The translations under genes and the position numbers were made by a program. Shown here one piece after another: positions 21,123-33,700 of a stretch of DNA of 64,000 nucleotides. The stretch's first letter is position 1. The number at the start of each line of letters is the position of its first letter. The notes under the pieces are model-generated. The model saw only the letters and a list, made by a program, of their open reading frames with translations, ran no database searches and had not been told where the DNA came from. The DNA is taken from NCBI GenBank assembly GCA_903813345.2, contig CAIIXF020000011.1, positions 29,318,166 through 29,382,165 of the forward strand, given 5' to 3'. The DNA comes from Owenia fusiformis (taxonomy: Eukaryota > Annelida > Polychaeta > Sabellida > Oweniidae).

Positions 21123-21597
21123 TAAAAATGGCAAATATAAGGAGATACGATTCAGAAGAAATTTCAAAGGCATCAGCTGAATTTCAAAGTGGCCACCACT
21201 TTTCAATAAAAAATGTAATCTTTGGTAACTCAAATACCAGTGGACAGATTTAGTTCAAATTTTATATACTGATGTCTAGAGATAAAGGAGCTCTGCTCGA
21301 GAAGAAATTTTCAAGATGGCCGCTATTTATCAAAATCTCAGCCATTTTTACCAGTTGAAGGATTTGGATCAAATTTGATATGCTGATGCCTAAGGACATA
21401 GGAGCTCTGCTCAAGAAGAAATTTTAAAGGTGGCAGCTGAATTTCAAAATGGCCACCATGTTTCATAAAAAACATAATCTTTGATAACTCAAATACCAGT
21501 GGATGGATTGGATTCAAATTTTATATGGCCGCTATTTCTCAAAACATGTTTTGTTCGGTGGGATTTGCTACTCTGTGGAGTTGCTGTTTTTATAGTT
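21123..21597. repeat. Diverged relative of the 12278-13320 TIR element
   Basis: Shares AAGATGGCCGCTATTT, GGAGCTCTGCTCGAGAAG and a right end TTGTTCGGTGGGATTTGCTA, which parallels GTTCGATGGGATTCGCTACG at 13311. It contains three internal units of about 150 bases (CTCAAATACCAGTGGA). No coding potential. Confidence 0.55.
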
Positions 21598-21740
21598 AAG
21601 GTAGGTTTAGTGGAATGAGTAAACTGACTCATTGACTTGGGATATTTCACTGGTATTGTACACAAAAAGGTCTAAAATCATTCCACAAGGTCTACCTTAA
21701 ACAGCACAGAGGCAAGCAGATACAACACTCACTTGAATTT
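21598..21740. repeat. Right copy of the 143-bp direct duplication
   Basis: See the left copy at 20978; the order and orientation are the same. The sequence from here to 22595 shows no gene; it is presumably 3' flank of WDR48. Confidence 0.75.
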
Positions 21741-22595
21741 TTGAAATGGTGAGTACCCCTCAAAAACAATTTCCATCCACTTGGAAATATTTTTGGAAAA
21801 GATAAAAATATTGGTGATCCATTGACACCATGACAGTGGCAAGCCACATTACTGAAGGTGTATTACTACCTATCACAATGTTTTCTTTCACTGCACTGTA
21901 TTGTGCAATAACAGCTCTCAATGTTTTCAACTTCTCTCTTTCCTACACATACTCTTCCCTCACATCCCTAGTCCCATACTTTGATAATTGTCATATCTAA
22001 TGACTGAACATGTAGTCTACAACATTGAGGATTATTTCACAATCTGCCATATACAAAGAATAGAAAATCACAATAAAAAGACTATTTGTTAGAACCTATT
22101 GGTCATTTTTGTCTGACCTCATGAGCATACAACAAGTCTCTGAAGTAGTTGCTCATAATTTTTGATGATATTTTCATTAACATTTCCATTTCCATTGCAT
22201 CCCTTGTACTATTGTGGGTGTAGGAGTTTGTGTTCAAATAGTTTAATTTCACATAACCTTGTAAATACAATCCTCAGATATATAATACTGATGCCACTGT
22301 AGCCAGCATTCCAATATGGTGGGTGAGATTTTGTTCACATGGTTTTACATAGGCATTCTAATGTTATACAAGCACCATCCTTTGCAACATGTGCAACATA
22401 CAAGGGGACACTTTATATGCAGTCTAAGTTACTTATTGTTAAGGTTTTCATCCTCTCTTTTCGTTGTTCATTTATATCTTGTCCATGTTCATGTCTATCT
22501 TTTCCTTGATCATTTATTTCTTTTCCTTGTTCAGTCCTATCTGCTCTGACTAATCAGCATTCAAACCCTCTACTCATTTGAAACAGTATCTTTAG

Positions 22596-25500
22596 TTATT
22601 TATTATTAAGGGGTCTGTAATGCAGTGTCAAATCACCTCCTTGTTTCCAGATAAAATGTTTTACTGTGCGCAAGTCCATATTTGGATCCAATACCTGTAA
22701 ACAAATAAATAAAGACTTAAACTAAAGCATCATATTAAAGAAATGTATCAATTTTCACAAAGCATATTATTAACTGGTTTGTAAACAAAGCACCCCCTCA
22801 TCCGGCCCATTTTACCTATGGCCAGGCCAGTGGCCATGATTTGCCAAGGGGGACTTCACTTTTTGAAAAATTCCAGAGGGGGTTCACTTGTAACAACATT
22901 GGTCCAAAAATTGCCAAAACCACTTAAATAGTGCTCAAAATGCTGAAAAACTGCATGATCTTGAAAGATTTTTTGACCAGGGGGGGTTCGCTCAAACCCA
23001 TCGAACCCCCCCCCCCCCCCCCCCCCCCCGGCTACGGGCCTGTATGGCTATGACTTACATGTATGAATATAAATGAATAAAGATAGAATGAATAACAAAT
23101 ATAATAATCCATTGTACTTTTTAGAGCTCTCTTAGGTGTTTTTGAAATATTTAACAAACTCGTCTTTTACATTTTAGAGAGACATATTATAAGTATCCAT
23201 GAATTGTATTAATTTGTGCATTCTATGGACAATAGTGTTCTGAGGCATGGCTATCATAGCTGTTTGCAGGATTAACAGCCAATTTTGAGAAAATATTGCA
23301 CTAATAATATGGTTCCGAAAATTGTTCATCAACTTTGAAAATTTAATTTTTTTTGAAAATGTGACTTCTAGTTCGGGTTAATTCCCCATAGACCCCATAT
23401 TACAAAATCACAAAAAGTGAAATATCTTTTCTTGTATTGGACAGATAACATTTTCGTTAACTGGACATATTCTAATTTGCATAACTATTAGATACATAAG
23501 GGTGATATGATAAATGAACCACTAAAACAGATGCAATTTAAGTCAAGGGGAACTTTCTAGTATAACTGCCATGTTATCTGACCCGAACGAGCCACCTGGT
23601 GATGAAACTGGTAACTACCTACTCGCATCTACGTTATTGGTGCAGTTTTGCAGAGATATGTAGAAACTTGTAAAACTTAATCAACTCCATAATATGATGT
23701 AAAACATATGGTGGTAAGATATCCATGATAAGCTGTTGATGGGAGGATATGATCATTCAAATACCATGTGGTATAAGGATTTAGGGCTCATTGAAACCTA
23801 CCTGGTCGTTACATAGAAGTTCTACTTTTTCCTCAGCAATGGAGTGCTGATCATCATCTTTATCTGTTTCAGATTTCTCAGTCGCAGTTGAGTTCCCTGT
23901 GGCAGTCTGGGAACCTGTCTCTGACCCTTGACCTATGACCTTTTCATACACATGTTCAATGACCTTTCTTACTTGCAGCATATCACTTGCAGAGAGACGA
24001 TCCCTGGAAATGGAAAACATAATATATCTTCATAATATGCAGAGTTTACAAGGGTACCAAGTTTCATGCAATGTCCAGTAATGCTGATGTAGGCCCCATG
24101 CCTATCATACCTGTATATCTATGTGTACTAGACATTGAAATAATCTATATCTAGTATATAATCATTAAAATAAGAATTGGTTCACATCATCAATCTGAAT
24201 TACTAGCTATTTTACTACAAGTATATTATATTCTACTATTGCATAAGTATGAAGGGCCACACAGACCACACATGAACCTTCTAAAACACATACAACTAAA
24301 AGCCTAATAATATGAGAACTAATAATAATATCCTGACAAAGATCATGTTTTTGAGTTTGAAAATCATGTGTTATGCAGATGCAGATGCAGATGCAGATGC
24401 AGATGTTATCATGCAGATAACAGTAGATAAAACTTTCAAAAAGTTACTTTTTCAATGATTTAGTTCCACAGCTTGAGTGAGGTTGGAGGAAAAAGGGTAT
24501 TTTATTGAACTTTGGGACATTCCTCTCGACTGTTATGTCCACTACCCATGATGGTACAGTTTCATTTAAGAGGATTTGCTCAGTTTCACCACCAGCATCA
24601 CGACAGAGGAGTCGGAATAAAGTTCTACCACCTAAATGGTAAATACACATGATGAGAAAAGGTTAACATGAATTGCAATGTAGCATGAACACTAAGATCT
24701 TTGACAATACATATGTATTTTATTATGAACCAGGTACATGTAATTATCACTGATTGGAATCAAAAGCTTAGTTCGCCATTGATTGAGCATTCTATTTTTC
24801 ATAAAAACACTAAGAAAATTTCACAACTTATTTCTTGATTTCAGAGTATGATACTCTGGTGCCGTTTTTAAAAGCTTTTACTCCTAGCATTATTGGACTC
24901 CAAATAGAAGTGATGGTCCAGTGGAGTAGTTTTTTTTTGGTATATTGAGTCAAAAAGATTTTTTTGACTTTTCTTGAAAAATAGCATGCTCCACCAAAGC
25001 GGACAAATCTTCAATTCCAACCCATGATGATTTAAAATAGTTTAACAACATCTTATTTATTCTATTTTGATAAAACGAATTGTAATGTGGTATGTAAGCC
25101 TTAAGTGCCAAGCACTTTTGTAATGGAGTATCATTCTTACCTATCTCACTAAATATGACAGGAGTATGCCCAGGAATACTAAAATATCTATTCCCAGTTG
25201 ATGCAGATATTTGTCTCTCATTATCTGAGCCTCCATTGAGCTCATTAGCATCTGTTTCCTCTTCAAATTGTGTCCTCGGCCAATATTCTAGCAAAGCCTG
25301 AAGAAGTAGGCCACCAAAGTTCAATTTCGGATCACTAGAATCATTCGTTGAACACATCCCAACTTCCTTTGCCGAAACCCATGCTGCAAAAGCATCTGAT
25401 TCCTCTAAGTGTATTGTCAACAGTCCTGTCTTAAGGTCAACAGAGAACCAATTTGGAACATAGACTTGGGTGAATCTTTTCTTCGCCTCATCTTCCATGT

Positions 25501-26689
25501 TAACATTTCCACGATCTTCAACTTTTCTTGCAGTAAGAACATCCCATACTGCAACATTACTTTCTGTGTCTTTAGTCATAATATGTCTCTTGTCATTCAA
25601 AACAGTATACTGTCGGATACTGGCTCCACCTTTTATTGTAAATTCTGGTTGGGTTGAAGTTGGAGTTGTATCTTGGTTAACGTCAAAATCTCCCGAATGT
25701 CTTTGACTTTGTATCCTAATTGGCCAATTTTTAATTGTGGAATCAGTCGTTGCGACCCACAAAGATGGTGGTTCAGAATGTGTAAGCTCTAGTTTTAAAA
25801 TTGGTGCTTTTTCTTCGCAAATTAATGTCCTGTTTTCTGGGTTACGGATATCAATAGCCCACACACGATGGTCCCGTCCTCCACTGTATAAGGTTGTGAA
25901 TGTCTCATTGGCTGCCAGAGCCCAAACACCATCATCATGCACGCGCAAAGTTTGCACACAACGTTGTTGTCCTAGTGACCAAAATCTAATGGTTCCATCT
26001 GAACTCCCAGAAATACACTGTGTTCCCTCCCTATTCAAAACCAGGGCTTTAACATTATCACTATGTCCTTTCAATTTCATCAACTTCTGACAGGTTCTAG
26101 GGTCCCATACCCGCAGAACCTTCTCAGTGGACCCGGATACGATAACAGTGCCAGGCTGGTTCATTCCTAGGCTGTATATAGAGTCCTTGTTACCATTGAG
26201 TGATGATGTAGTGACTGTGTTATTTGAAGCTGTAAGAGCTGTTAGTGTGTTTACATCCCACAGGAATATAGCTCTGTCTAAACCAGCTGATGCGACCTGT
26301 TCACGATCTTTCGCATAGGCCAATGCTTTAACATAATCCTTATGTGTGCGTAATGTTGACATACAGAATCCTTTATGGGCATTCCATACTTTGACAGTTG
26401 TGTCACTAGAGGCAGATATAAGAGTTCTTCCCCCGCAACACAGCACAACATCATTGACCCAGTCAGTGTGGTGTTCCATAGATTGAATATACGGATCATT
26501 TGCATTTCTTGTGTTCCATATTCTCACGATAGAATCTCTACCAGCAGTGTAAAGCCGCTGCAACATTGGGTCAAACTTCAGTGAATTTACACCGGAACGG
26601 TGGGTCCTTTCAATTTCATCCCGAATGACATATGATACTTGCACCTTTTTACGTCCACTGCTGCTTGACTGACGAGAATGTTGAGCCAT
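22596..26689 (-). CDS. WDR48: WD repeat-containing protein 48 (USP1-associated factor 1)
   Basis: Activator of the deubiquitinases USP1, USP12 and USP46, acting in FANCD2/PCNA deubiquitination and endolysosomal sorting. Four coding exons are read on the minus strand: 26689-25141, 24631-24448, 24003-23802 and 22694-22596. Borders are GT/AG and phases match. They give 677 residues, the same length as the human protein. The N-terminal eight-bladed beta-propeller is clear ([58 protein letters not shown]). The middle ancillary region includes [19 protein letters not shown] and [13 protein letters not shown]. The C-terminal SUMO-like domains are intact ([51 protein letters not shown]). The ATG lies four bases inside an exon after TTTTCAG|AAAATGG, so an untranslated 5' exon is expected upstream. 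The gene is divergent from TMEM39, with 1.05 kb between start codons. Confidence 0.97.
22795..23040. repeat. Degenerate repeat ending in a C24 tract
   Basis: Reads GGCCAGTGGCCATGATTTGC, then GGGGGTTCGCTCAAACCCAT, followed by a run of about 24 C and GGCTACGGGCC. The style is that of the invertebrate CAGTGGCGTAGCC repeat families. It is inside WDR48 intron 3. Confidence 0.5.
24375..24404. repeat. GCAGAT hexanucleotide repeat, five units
   Basis: Five perfect tandem copies in WDR48 intron 2. The unit length is a multiple of three, but the repeat is not in an exon. Confidence 0.9.
24950..25140 (-). other. WDR48 read-through frame into intron 1
   Basis: If the donor at 25140-25139 is not used, the WDR48 frame continues for a further 62 codons and then stops (the last residues are EKSKKSF). 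The added tail includes [12 protein letters not shown] and a Trp-containing [16 protein letters not shown]. Use of this frame would remove the SUMO-like C-terminal domains. Whether it is ever expressed cannot be seen from DNA. Confidence 0.3.
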
Positions 26690-27742
26690 TTTCTGAAAAT
26701 ACAAAACAATAGGTCAGAAATTTAATAACTCAGATGTAAACAAGCAACAATCTGACAATTGCAGAGTTGCTTCTTCCACTTCTTTGGAATATGTTTGCAA
26801 CTGAACTTATGTCTTTTACTTGAACGGTGTAATTTGCAATGTTTTTTGTATCTGGAGCTAAATTTAAAAATATTTCAATAAATGAAAATGAGGCTGTAAC
26901 TTAGCCTGCCATACTTTTGTCGCACAAACGAAAGGACCACTTTAGTCACCAAAAATCATAATTTATCAACAAGGAGTCGAATGTTATGCTTGCTTTTCAA
27001 GACACTTAACTATAAAAAGGAGTTGTATGAGGGACTCAATATGGGTATTATTTTTCCAATTTCGGGCACCAATAGCACTAGCAGGCCTGTCAACTTGGGA
27101 ACACCCATGAGTGACTTACAAATGATGAACACCTTTCTTCAAAATATTTCGAGAAAAATGCATGACATATACGGTATCCGCGTGAAAAGTCCGATCGAAA
27201 TGCGTTCGTTTTTTTTGGCGTTCAGTTTTGTGCTGTATTGGCGATCACAGTGAAAAAAATGAAAAAATAGACACACTGTCACACAGGTGTAGTTATGCTA
27301 TGCAAAACCTAGCAAACTACGGGAACATTTTCTTAAACAAATTGCTAACGTTGTTATTATAAAATGCAATATAACAAACCTATCGAAGCCAGGCAGATAA
27401 ATCATGAAATGTTAAATTTCTGCCCATAAACTTTCCCTCTTTTGAAATGGCGGTGTAAATTTGGCGTTATGTTTTGCGCATGAAACATTTTAAATGTTTT
27501 ATTATCATATACTTATCAAACCTATTTCTCATGCTGGTAAAAATATTTGTATATGTAATTATGATTAGAACTACATCATATACTGTATGAAATTGGGTAT
27601 AACATATGCCTATTTGAACGCAAATTGAAATCTCATATCAACTTCCGGTTACAAAATATTGTAATATTTATTTTTGTTTCTCCATGATTTTTGGTATTCC
27701 AAGCAAACTAATTCCAATTTAGTAATGTGAACAAAAACAATT
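26690..27742. promoter_or_regulatory. Shared WDR48/TMEM39 divergent promoter interval
   Basis: The 1,053 bases between the two start codons should hold both promoters. ACTTCCGG (27641) is an ETS-type core about 100 bases before the TMEM39 ATG. AAATGGCGG (27445) is a YY1-like box. A copy of dispersed repeat family A sits at 27083-27250, so the promoter interval has been lengthened by an insertion. Confidence 0.45.
27083..27250 (+). repeat. Dispersed repeat family A, copy 2 (short)
   Basis: Contains GCCTGTCAACTTGGGAACAC, ATGAGTGACTTACAAA, then ATGACATATACGGTATCCGC and a GTTCGTTTTTTTTGGCGTTC block. The order matches 63531-64000. The distal half is missing. Confidence 0.6.
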
Positions 27743-30700
27743 ATGCCATCCGGACGTCGTGTATTGCCAAGGACACATGGAGTGTCGATAGGGGCAGTGA
27801 AAGACAAAGTAAAGGATGGCATAAATGGGTATATTTTTTTCTTGATTTCTTCACTGTTTTACTGGTTACACAGTGGTGTAGCCAGGAATTACCAAGTGGG
27901 GTTCTATTTTTTCACCAGCTGGGGGTTCGATTTATAAGGGAGATTCGCACAGCGGAAAAGGTTTCAGCGAACCAATCAAATTTCGGAATTTGACATTGGG
28001 GTTAGGGGAGATGGGTCAAACTTCGATTTATTGGGCTGATTATAAGTCAGTCAGGTACAATTAATTGCTATAAAAAGTAACACGGTATATTGTCAAGTGA
28101 ATATAAAGCTACAGTGGGGAACATAAAGAATTACAAAAGCTATGGAAATTACATGCTGTCGCACATGTAATAAATTCTTACCTCAGTGTATTCAGTGCTC
28201 TATTTTCTTTGTCCTAGTAAGTCCAGATATAGTGGAATTTGTGTCCATAATGACAAATAAAAACTTTAAAATTTGAAGTGGAATTCACATGTTAATGCCG
28301 ACTCTTCAAATGTTGAGGTGATTTTGGAGCCCGATTAAGCCGAAATGTGGATTGGCTCCCAGAAAGCAACATGACACGTGTCAGCTTTCAAAATGCCGTT
28401 CCGCCATTTGAAATCTGTCACGAGTAAATAAGGTTACCTGATGTTGCATTCTGTGAGTCAATCCTCCTTGGATCTCAAACACGGCGATTCATGAAAACAT
28501 TCGCTCGATTTGGTAGGAATTTATCCATCATTTGCTGGTATGAAGCTTTGGATTCATTTATTGTACTACTTAAAGTGAACTGGAATTATTTTTCTACCGC
28601 TTGGGAGAGTTTGAGACACGAAACTTAGAATTAAGCTCATTGTGACAACTTTTGATGGTTGAGGTTTATTAATGTCTCCGACTTTAGAGGAAGTAACAAA
28701 TAAACCCATTGGCCATTTTGAATGGTACTTCCTATGTAAACAAATAATTTTTGATCCCAAATTTTAACACATGTGCGTTATTAGTCTGAATATTTTCATT
28801 CAAAGTTTTCAAAGAAATTTCAGACTAGAGGATATATTCTACCATGAACCCCCTCTCGCTATAGCCATGTTACAGTCTTTACAGCATGGGCTTGAATTTC
28901 TGAAAATGTACAAAAGCCTGTATTCAGGTGTCATGGTAGTTAAAGGTGCAACAATAGAGGTGTTCCGATAGTTCAGAATGACAACAATATTCTCACCTCC
29001 CCTGTTGAAGAGCTCCAATTCCAGGAACAGATTTTTTACCCCCGGGTTTTTTCCCCATTGAAATATACTGAGTCAGATTTTGAATACATCATTTTAGCAT
29101 TATTTGACATTCCTCTTCATGGATATTTGCACAATCGATAAAAATATAGGTCCTTATGGCAATCTGCAAAGCGTTTTCAAGAATATTATTCGAAACTGTC
29201 AATAATCATGAAATGTTCTACGGTGACGTCACTGACCTTGTTCCCGGAAGCTGAGACTCGATGACTTGATATGAAAAGAAGCAAGTTCTCGTGTATATAA
29301 TGCGGGTTTGATGTCATGTTTATATATGTTTCGCTTATATCAATTGTGAGTGATGTAACTTGAAATTAGTATGACCTTTATCATCCCAACAATACGCAAA
29401 AACATGGTTTTAAGGTTGGGAGAATTTGGTTTAATCAACGGACCAATTAAAATTTGTCCCACTTAAAGTGATGCATTGTGGGAGATATTTATGTTAATGA
29501 CCATGTTTTCGTCTATCGCATATTAGTCTATTAGTGCAGAGGGGCAGTTCAACGATCATCGACCAGTGTCAAATTAAAATATATTTAAGTTCAGATATTT
29601 CATCAAGACTAAATATATTTTTATTATTTACAAAGAAACTCCCCGGATGAACATTATTTAAGCTGATATTCCTCGTGAAACATGGCAGATCTTAAAAATC
29701 TATAAGTAGGAGTCCCTTTATGGAAGCTTTGACCTGAATGTAAACTTCTTAATGCTGAAATTGATAGTTTATTAGAGGTGTCATGGATACCAGATTTTGT
29801 TCCGATCTGCAGAATTATGCCCTCGGAATGGAACACGGAACAAAAAGAATTTCGGTTCCGGAACAAGAACATTCTACCCTTTCACAACTTCTGGCCCTTG
29901 AATATCCACAAAACAGCATTTTTCTTTCAATGTTTTGAACGTAAGAGGTTCATTCTTTTTACTCCTTCTCTTTGAAGAGTTTTGACATGCTTTTCGCTAC
30001 CAAATAGACCAGATGATCAAATTATTTTAATCTAATACACACAGTCACTCTGTTCCAAACCGTTCCGAAATTGTTCCGTTCCGAAGCAAAATGTTCCGAA
30101 CCGTTCCGATCTTTTTTTGTTCTGTGACATCTCTATAGTTTATCTATGTATTTTAAGAAAGTAGGTATGTCTAAGAAGATGTTAAGTCAAATGTTGCCCT
30201 GAAAGCTCAGAAAAATGAATTTTCTCTCTACGGGCCTTGTTGCCCCTTTAAAAAGTAAGCAGCAAAACAATCTGGATTTTTTAAGTTTTTTGATCTAAGA
30301 TAACAGAGTTCTGTTTTGACATTCAATCAATTTTACCAGTCGCACATATCATTTATGTGACCAGGGTCACAATGGACATGGTTAAAATGACCCTAAGGCC
30401 AAAACATGATGAATATCTTTTTCAGCCCTCTAAAATGTGACTGAAAAATAATTCAGTTGTACTTTTGGAAAGGTCACCAAACAGACATTTCAGACATTTT
30501 TCCAATTTTCAATATTTATAGTATGAACCTCTCCGGTACTGTTGTACCATTAACACATATAATGCACATTAATTTATCCATTTCAGGAATGCTGACGATG
30601 CAAGTCCCATGGCCTCCTTAGTGGTGCACCCTAAACATGCACATATACCAGAAATACCATCGGAAAGTAATCTCACGTTTGAGGCATTGTTGTTTGTCTT

Positions 30701-33700
30701 CTCTGTAGTGTCAATGTGCATGCAGTATATCAGTATTTACAAGACTGTGTGGTGGTTGCCTCATTCACATGAAATATATGCCTTGGTAAGTGAAAGCAAT
30801 GTTAACATTTTCACTCGTGTCTGATCTCCTTGTAAGATGATAGATAAATTAGAATAGTAAAAGCTGTGTACAAAGAATGTTCTCTAGTCTCTATACTGGC
30901 TGAAACTGTGCCTTGTAGACTGGTAATCCTTACAGAGAGGGTCCATGTTTTGTATTGGCCTAATATGTTTCTGTTACATGTTTCTTTTTGATAAGCCTGA
31001 AAAGTAAACTCTCATTCAAGTTTTGTTCAAATTTGAATTTAACTGCATATTTCTTTGCTTACCATGGACAAAATATGGCTCAAATCCCCAAAACAAGACC
31101 AATTTAAGGGATAATGTCACAACTTTTTGCCCTCCCTCTTGAGGTCTGGCAACATCTTTTTTGAATAATAAAAAAATTAAAAAAATTGGTCAGAAGAATG
31201 TTCACAAGTTCACTAGTTGTGTATGTGTATATTTTATTGTACATATACATGTACTTCATTGCAAAATCACTTATTATTGTTATTTCAGAACTTTTACCTG
31301 ATCAACCCCTATCTTGTGATATTCCTAACTCTGTTGATGAGCAGGCGAGTTGTGTGGTGCTTTGTTAAAGAGGTAATGTCAATACATGTATATACCTGAA
31401 TAGCTATATGCTCTATGTGTTCTCTTTTAAAGGACCATTTTTGAAAGACACCATGTTTTGAAGTTTTCGAATTTAGAATATTGCAAGCTTAGATTAATTG
31501 CTGTTTTGGTGACTTCAATCTTTTTGTTTACTGGAACACCAATGAGATTATTTTTTTCTGAAAACAATCATTCTTTAGACCCTTCTTCCTTTTAAAATGT
31601 ATAACATCTCAATGCATACATATACATTTTTGTTGTTGCAGGTCTTTGGATCGAAGTCACATAATACATTTAACTATTGGATAGTTGAGACTGTTAAAGT
31701 ATGTGTGATTGCCTGTGTAACTGGACTTTTACTATGGAGTGGCTACCACACAATAATGGCCCACAAACTTTTATACTCTTTATATTTATGCTGCCCGTAA
31801 GTAGTTTCTTTTCAAATTAATGACGGACACATGATTTTATTCCATCCTCTGATTATGATATGTGATGTCACAATACAATGAATGATAAGAGATGTATATT
31901 TGAAAAAATTACTCCTAATTATGGTTCACATCTAACAACTTCCAGTACTATAAAATATTTAAGATTATTTTTCCAAAATAGTTGTTCTAAGAAATACTGA
32001 CATATGTTTTGTATGTATATATATAATTTCAGATTGGCAACCTATTTAATATTGTTCGGAGTGAGCATGCGGCCACTTTATGACAAATCCATGGTGTGGC
32101 CGACTCAAGTCTCGGAAAAACCACAAAGTCCTCGACATAAAACAAAAGATCCAGTAATATCTCACGTGTGTACCATGTCCCCAGAACTTATTCGTGAAGA
32201 AGTGGAGTTTTTTAAAAATGACTTTAACAACAGAATTAAGCAGGTGTTGTTTAATTCAATGCTGTGTGCATACTACATGGGATTCATACCTGTCTGTTTT
32301 GCACAGGTGAGATACTAGTAACATAAGATTAACATACATTAACATAATTACATCAATTCTTCAGTAGCAGGCAATAGCAGTCAAAATTCATTCATTATTT
32401 TGAGGAAAATACTTGTTTCTTTTTAACATTAATACCTTATACATATATAAGGGTTATGTACTGGGAGGTTTTGGATATGGGGTTTATTCAGAGGGAGATA
32501 TGCATATCTACCTGAGGGACTATAGGGACCGAAGGTAGATGTGCATATCTCACGAGGGATGAACCCAATATCCAAATCGACCATACATAACTGCTTTATC
32601 CTATACCAAGTAGAGTTTCCAGGGGCATATGGAAATTTCAATAGTACAAGGTGTAAAAATAAACAAATCATTCATATGCAAAGTCTTATTTATTGCATTA
32701 CCGGAAGCGGGAAGATATGCACCGGAAGCGGGAAGATATGCACCGAAGCGGGAGATATGGCGATACGGGATATATCTTACCAACTTATCTCCCTAAAACT
32801 CTACTTGGCATAGGATAAATGGATTTATTGCCAATACATTCAGGAATTATCTTATATCATATCTACTACTAGTATCTATTTTTTAGTCTTCAAGACTAAA
32901 ATAGAAATAGATAAAGGGGGGATTGGGGGTCTAGAAGCAAGACTACTTCTTTGTATGAAGTAAAATATGACAATTCAAACATACATTAAACAGTCCATGA
33001 TTTTTAATTGTAGAACACGCTATACTATGACGTCTGGTGGGTGACGCAACATATCTGCTTGATGTGGCTCTGTGCGTTCCTCATGTTTATGATTCACTTC
33101 TTGCCACCAAAGTACATAGACATGCTTCACAGGTAAAGTATTATTGAGTAATTCACTTTCACATATCAGAAAAACTGGTAAACACTGACTGGTCTTTTTT
33201 CACAGGAATTTTGAATTGTCTTCAGAGAATCTATGAGACCTGTAATCTTAGGATTGTTCAGGATACCATCAGTAGTCAAAAATGCCACTCATTATTTCTT
33301 AGGTTTACAATTTTTGGCAATATTCATGTACTTCTTGATGGAAGTAGGCTTGCAAATTATTGGGTCATGCTACTATATAGTATACTGATTAAGAAAATAA
33401 AACAGTGGAGGGGGGCAACATATTTGGCACATTTGAAAATGAATCCCTCTTTTATTTTTACTTTTCTTATTATTAGGTGTGCTTTACATTTGGGCCGCTG
33501 GCAGAAGGTGGAAGGACGCAATGCACATGTGCCATATCATGCGTAAGTTAACATCTTGTCAAAAGGAGGACGTTGTTAAAATCTTTTCCTGTATTTAACT
33601 GACATGAAACATTTAAACATAAGTGTAAAATTTCTTCACCTCATAACAAGAGTAAGTCTCAACTGTAAAACATGAAGTAAAAGTATTTAATTGTGTATTT

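Noticed and set aside
20978-21740. Pair of LTRs around a retroelement
   Set aside because: The interior has no gag/pol, the copies lack TG...CA ends, and the interior matches a TIR element.
25409-26584. Plus-strand ORFs up to 117 codons
   Set aside because: Shadows of WDR48 exon 2.
28771-28971. 66-codon ORF in TMEM39 intron 1
   Set aside because: No domain, no splice partners, and composition like the surrounding intron.
33211-33546. 111-codon ORF
   Set aside because: Mostly intron; only its end is TMEM39 exon 7, and the real frame is set by the splice phase.
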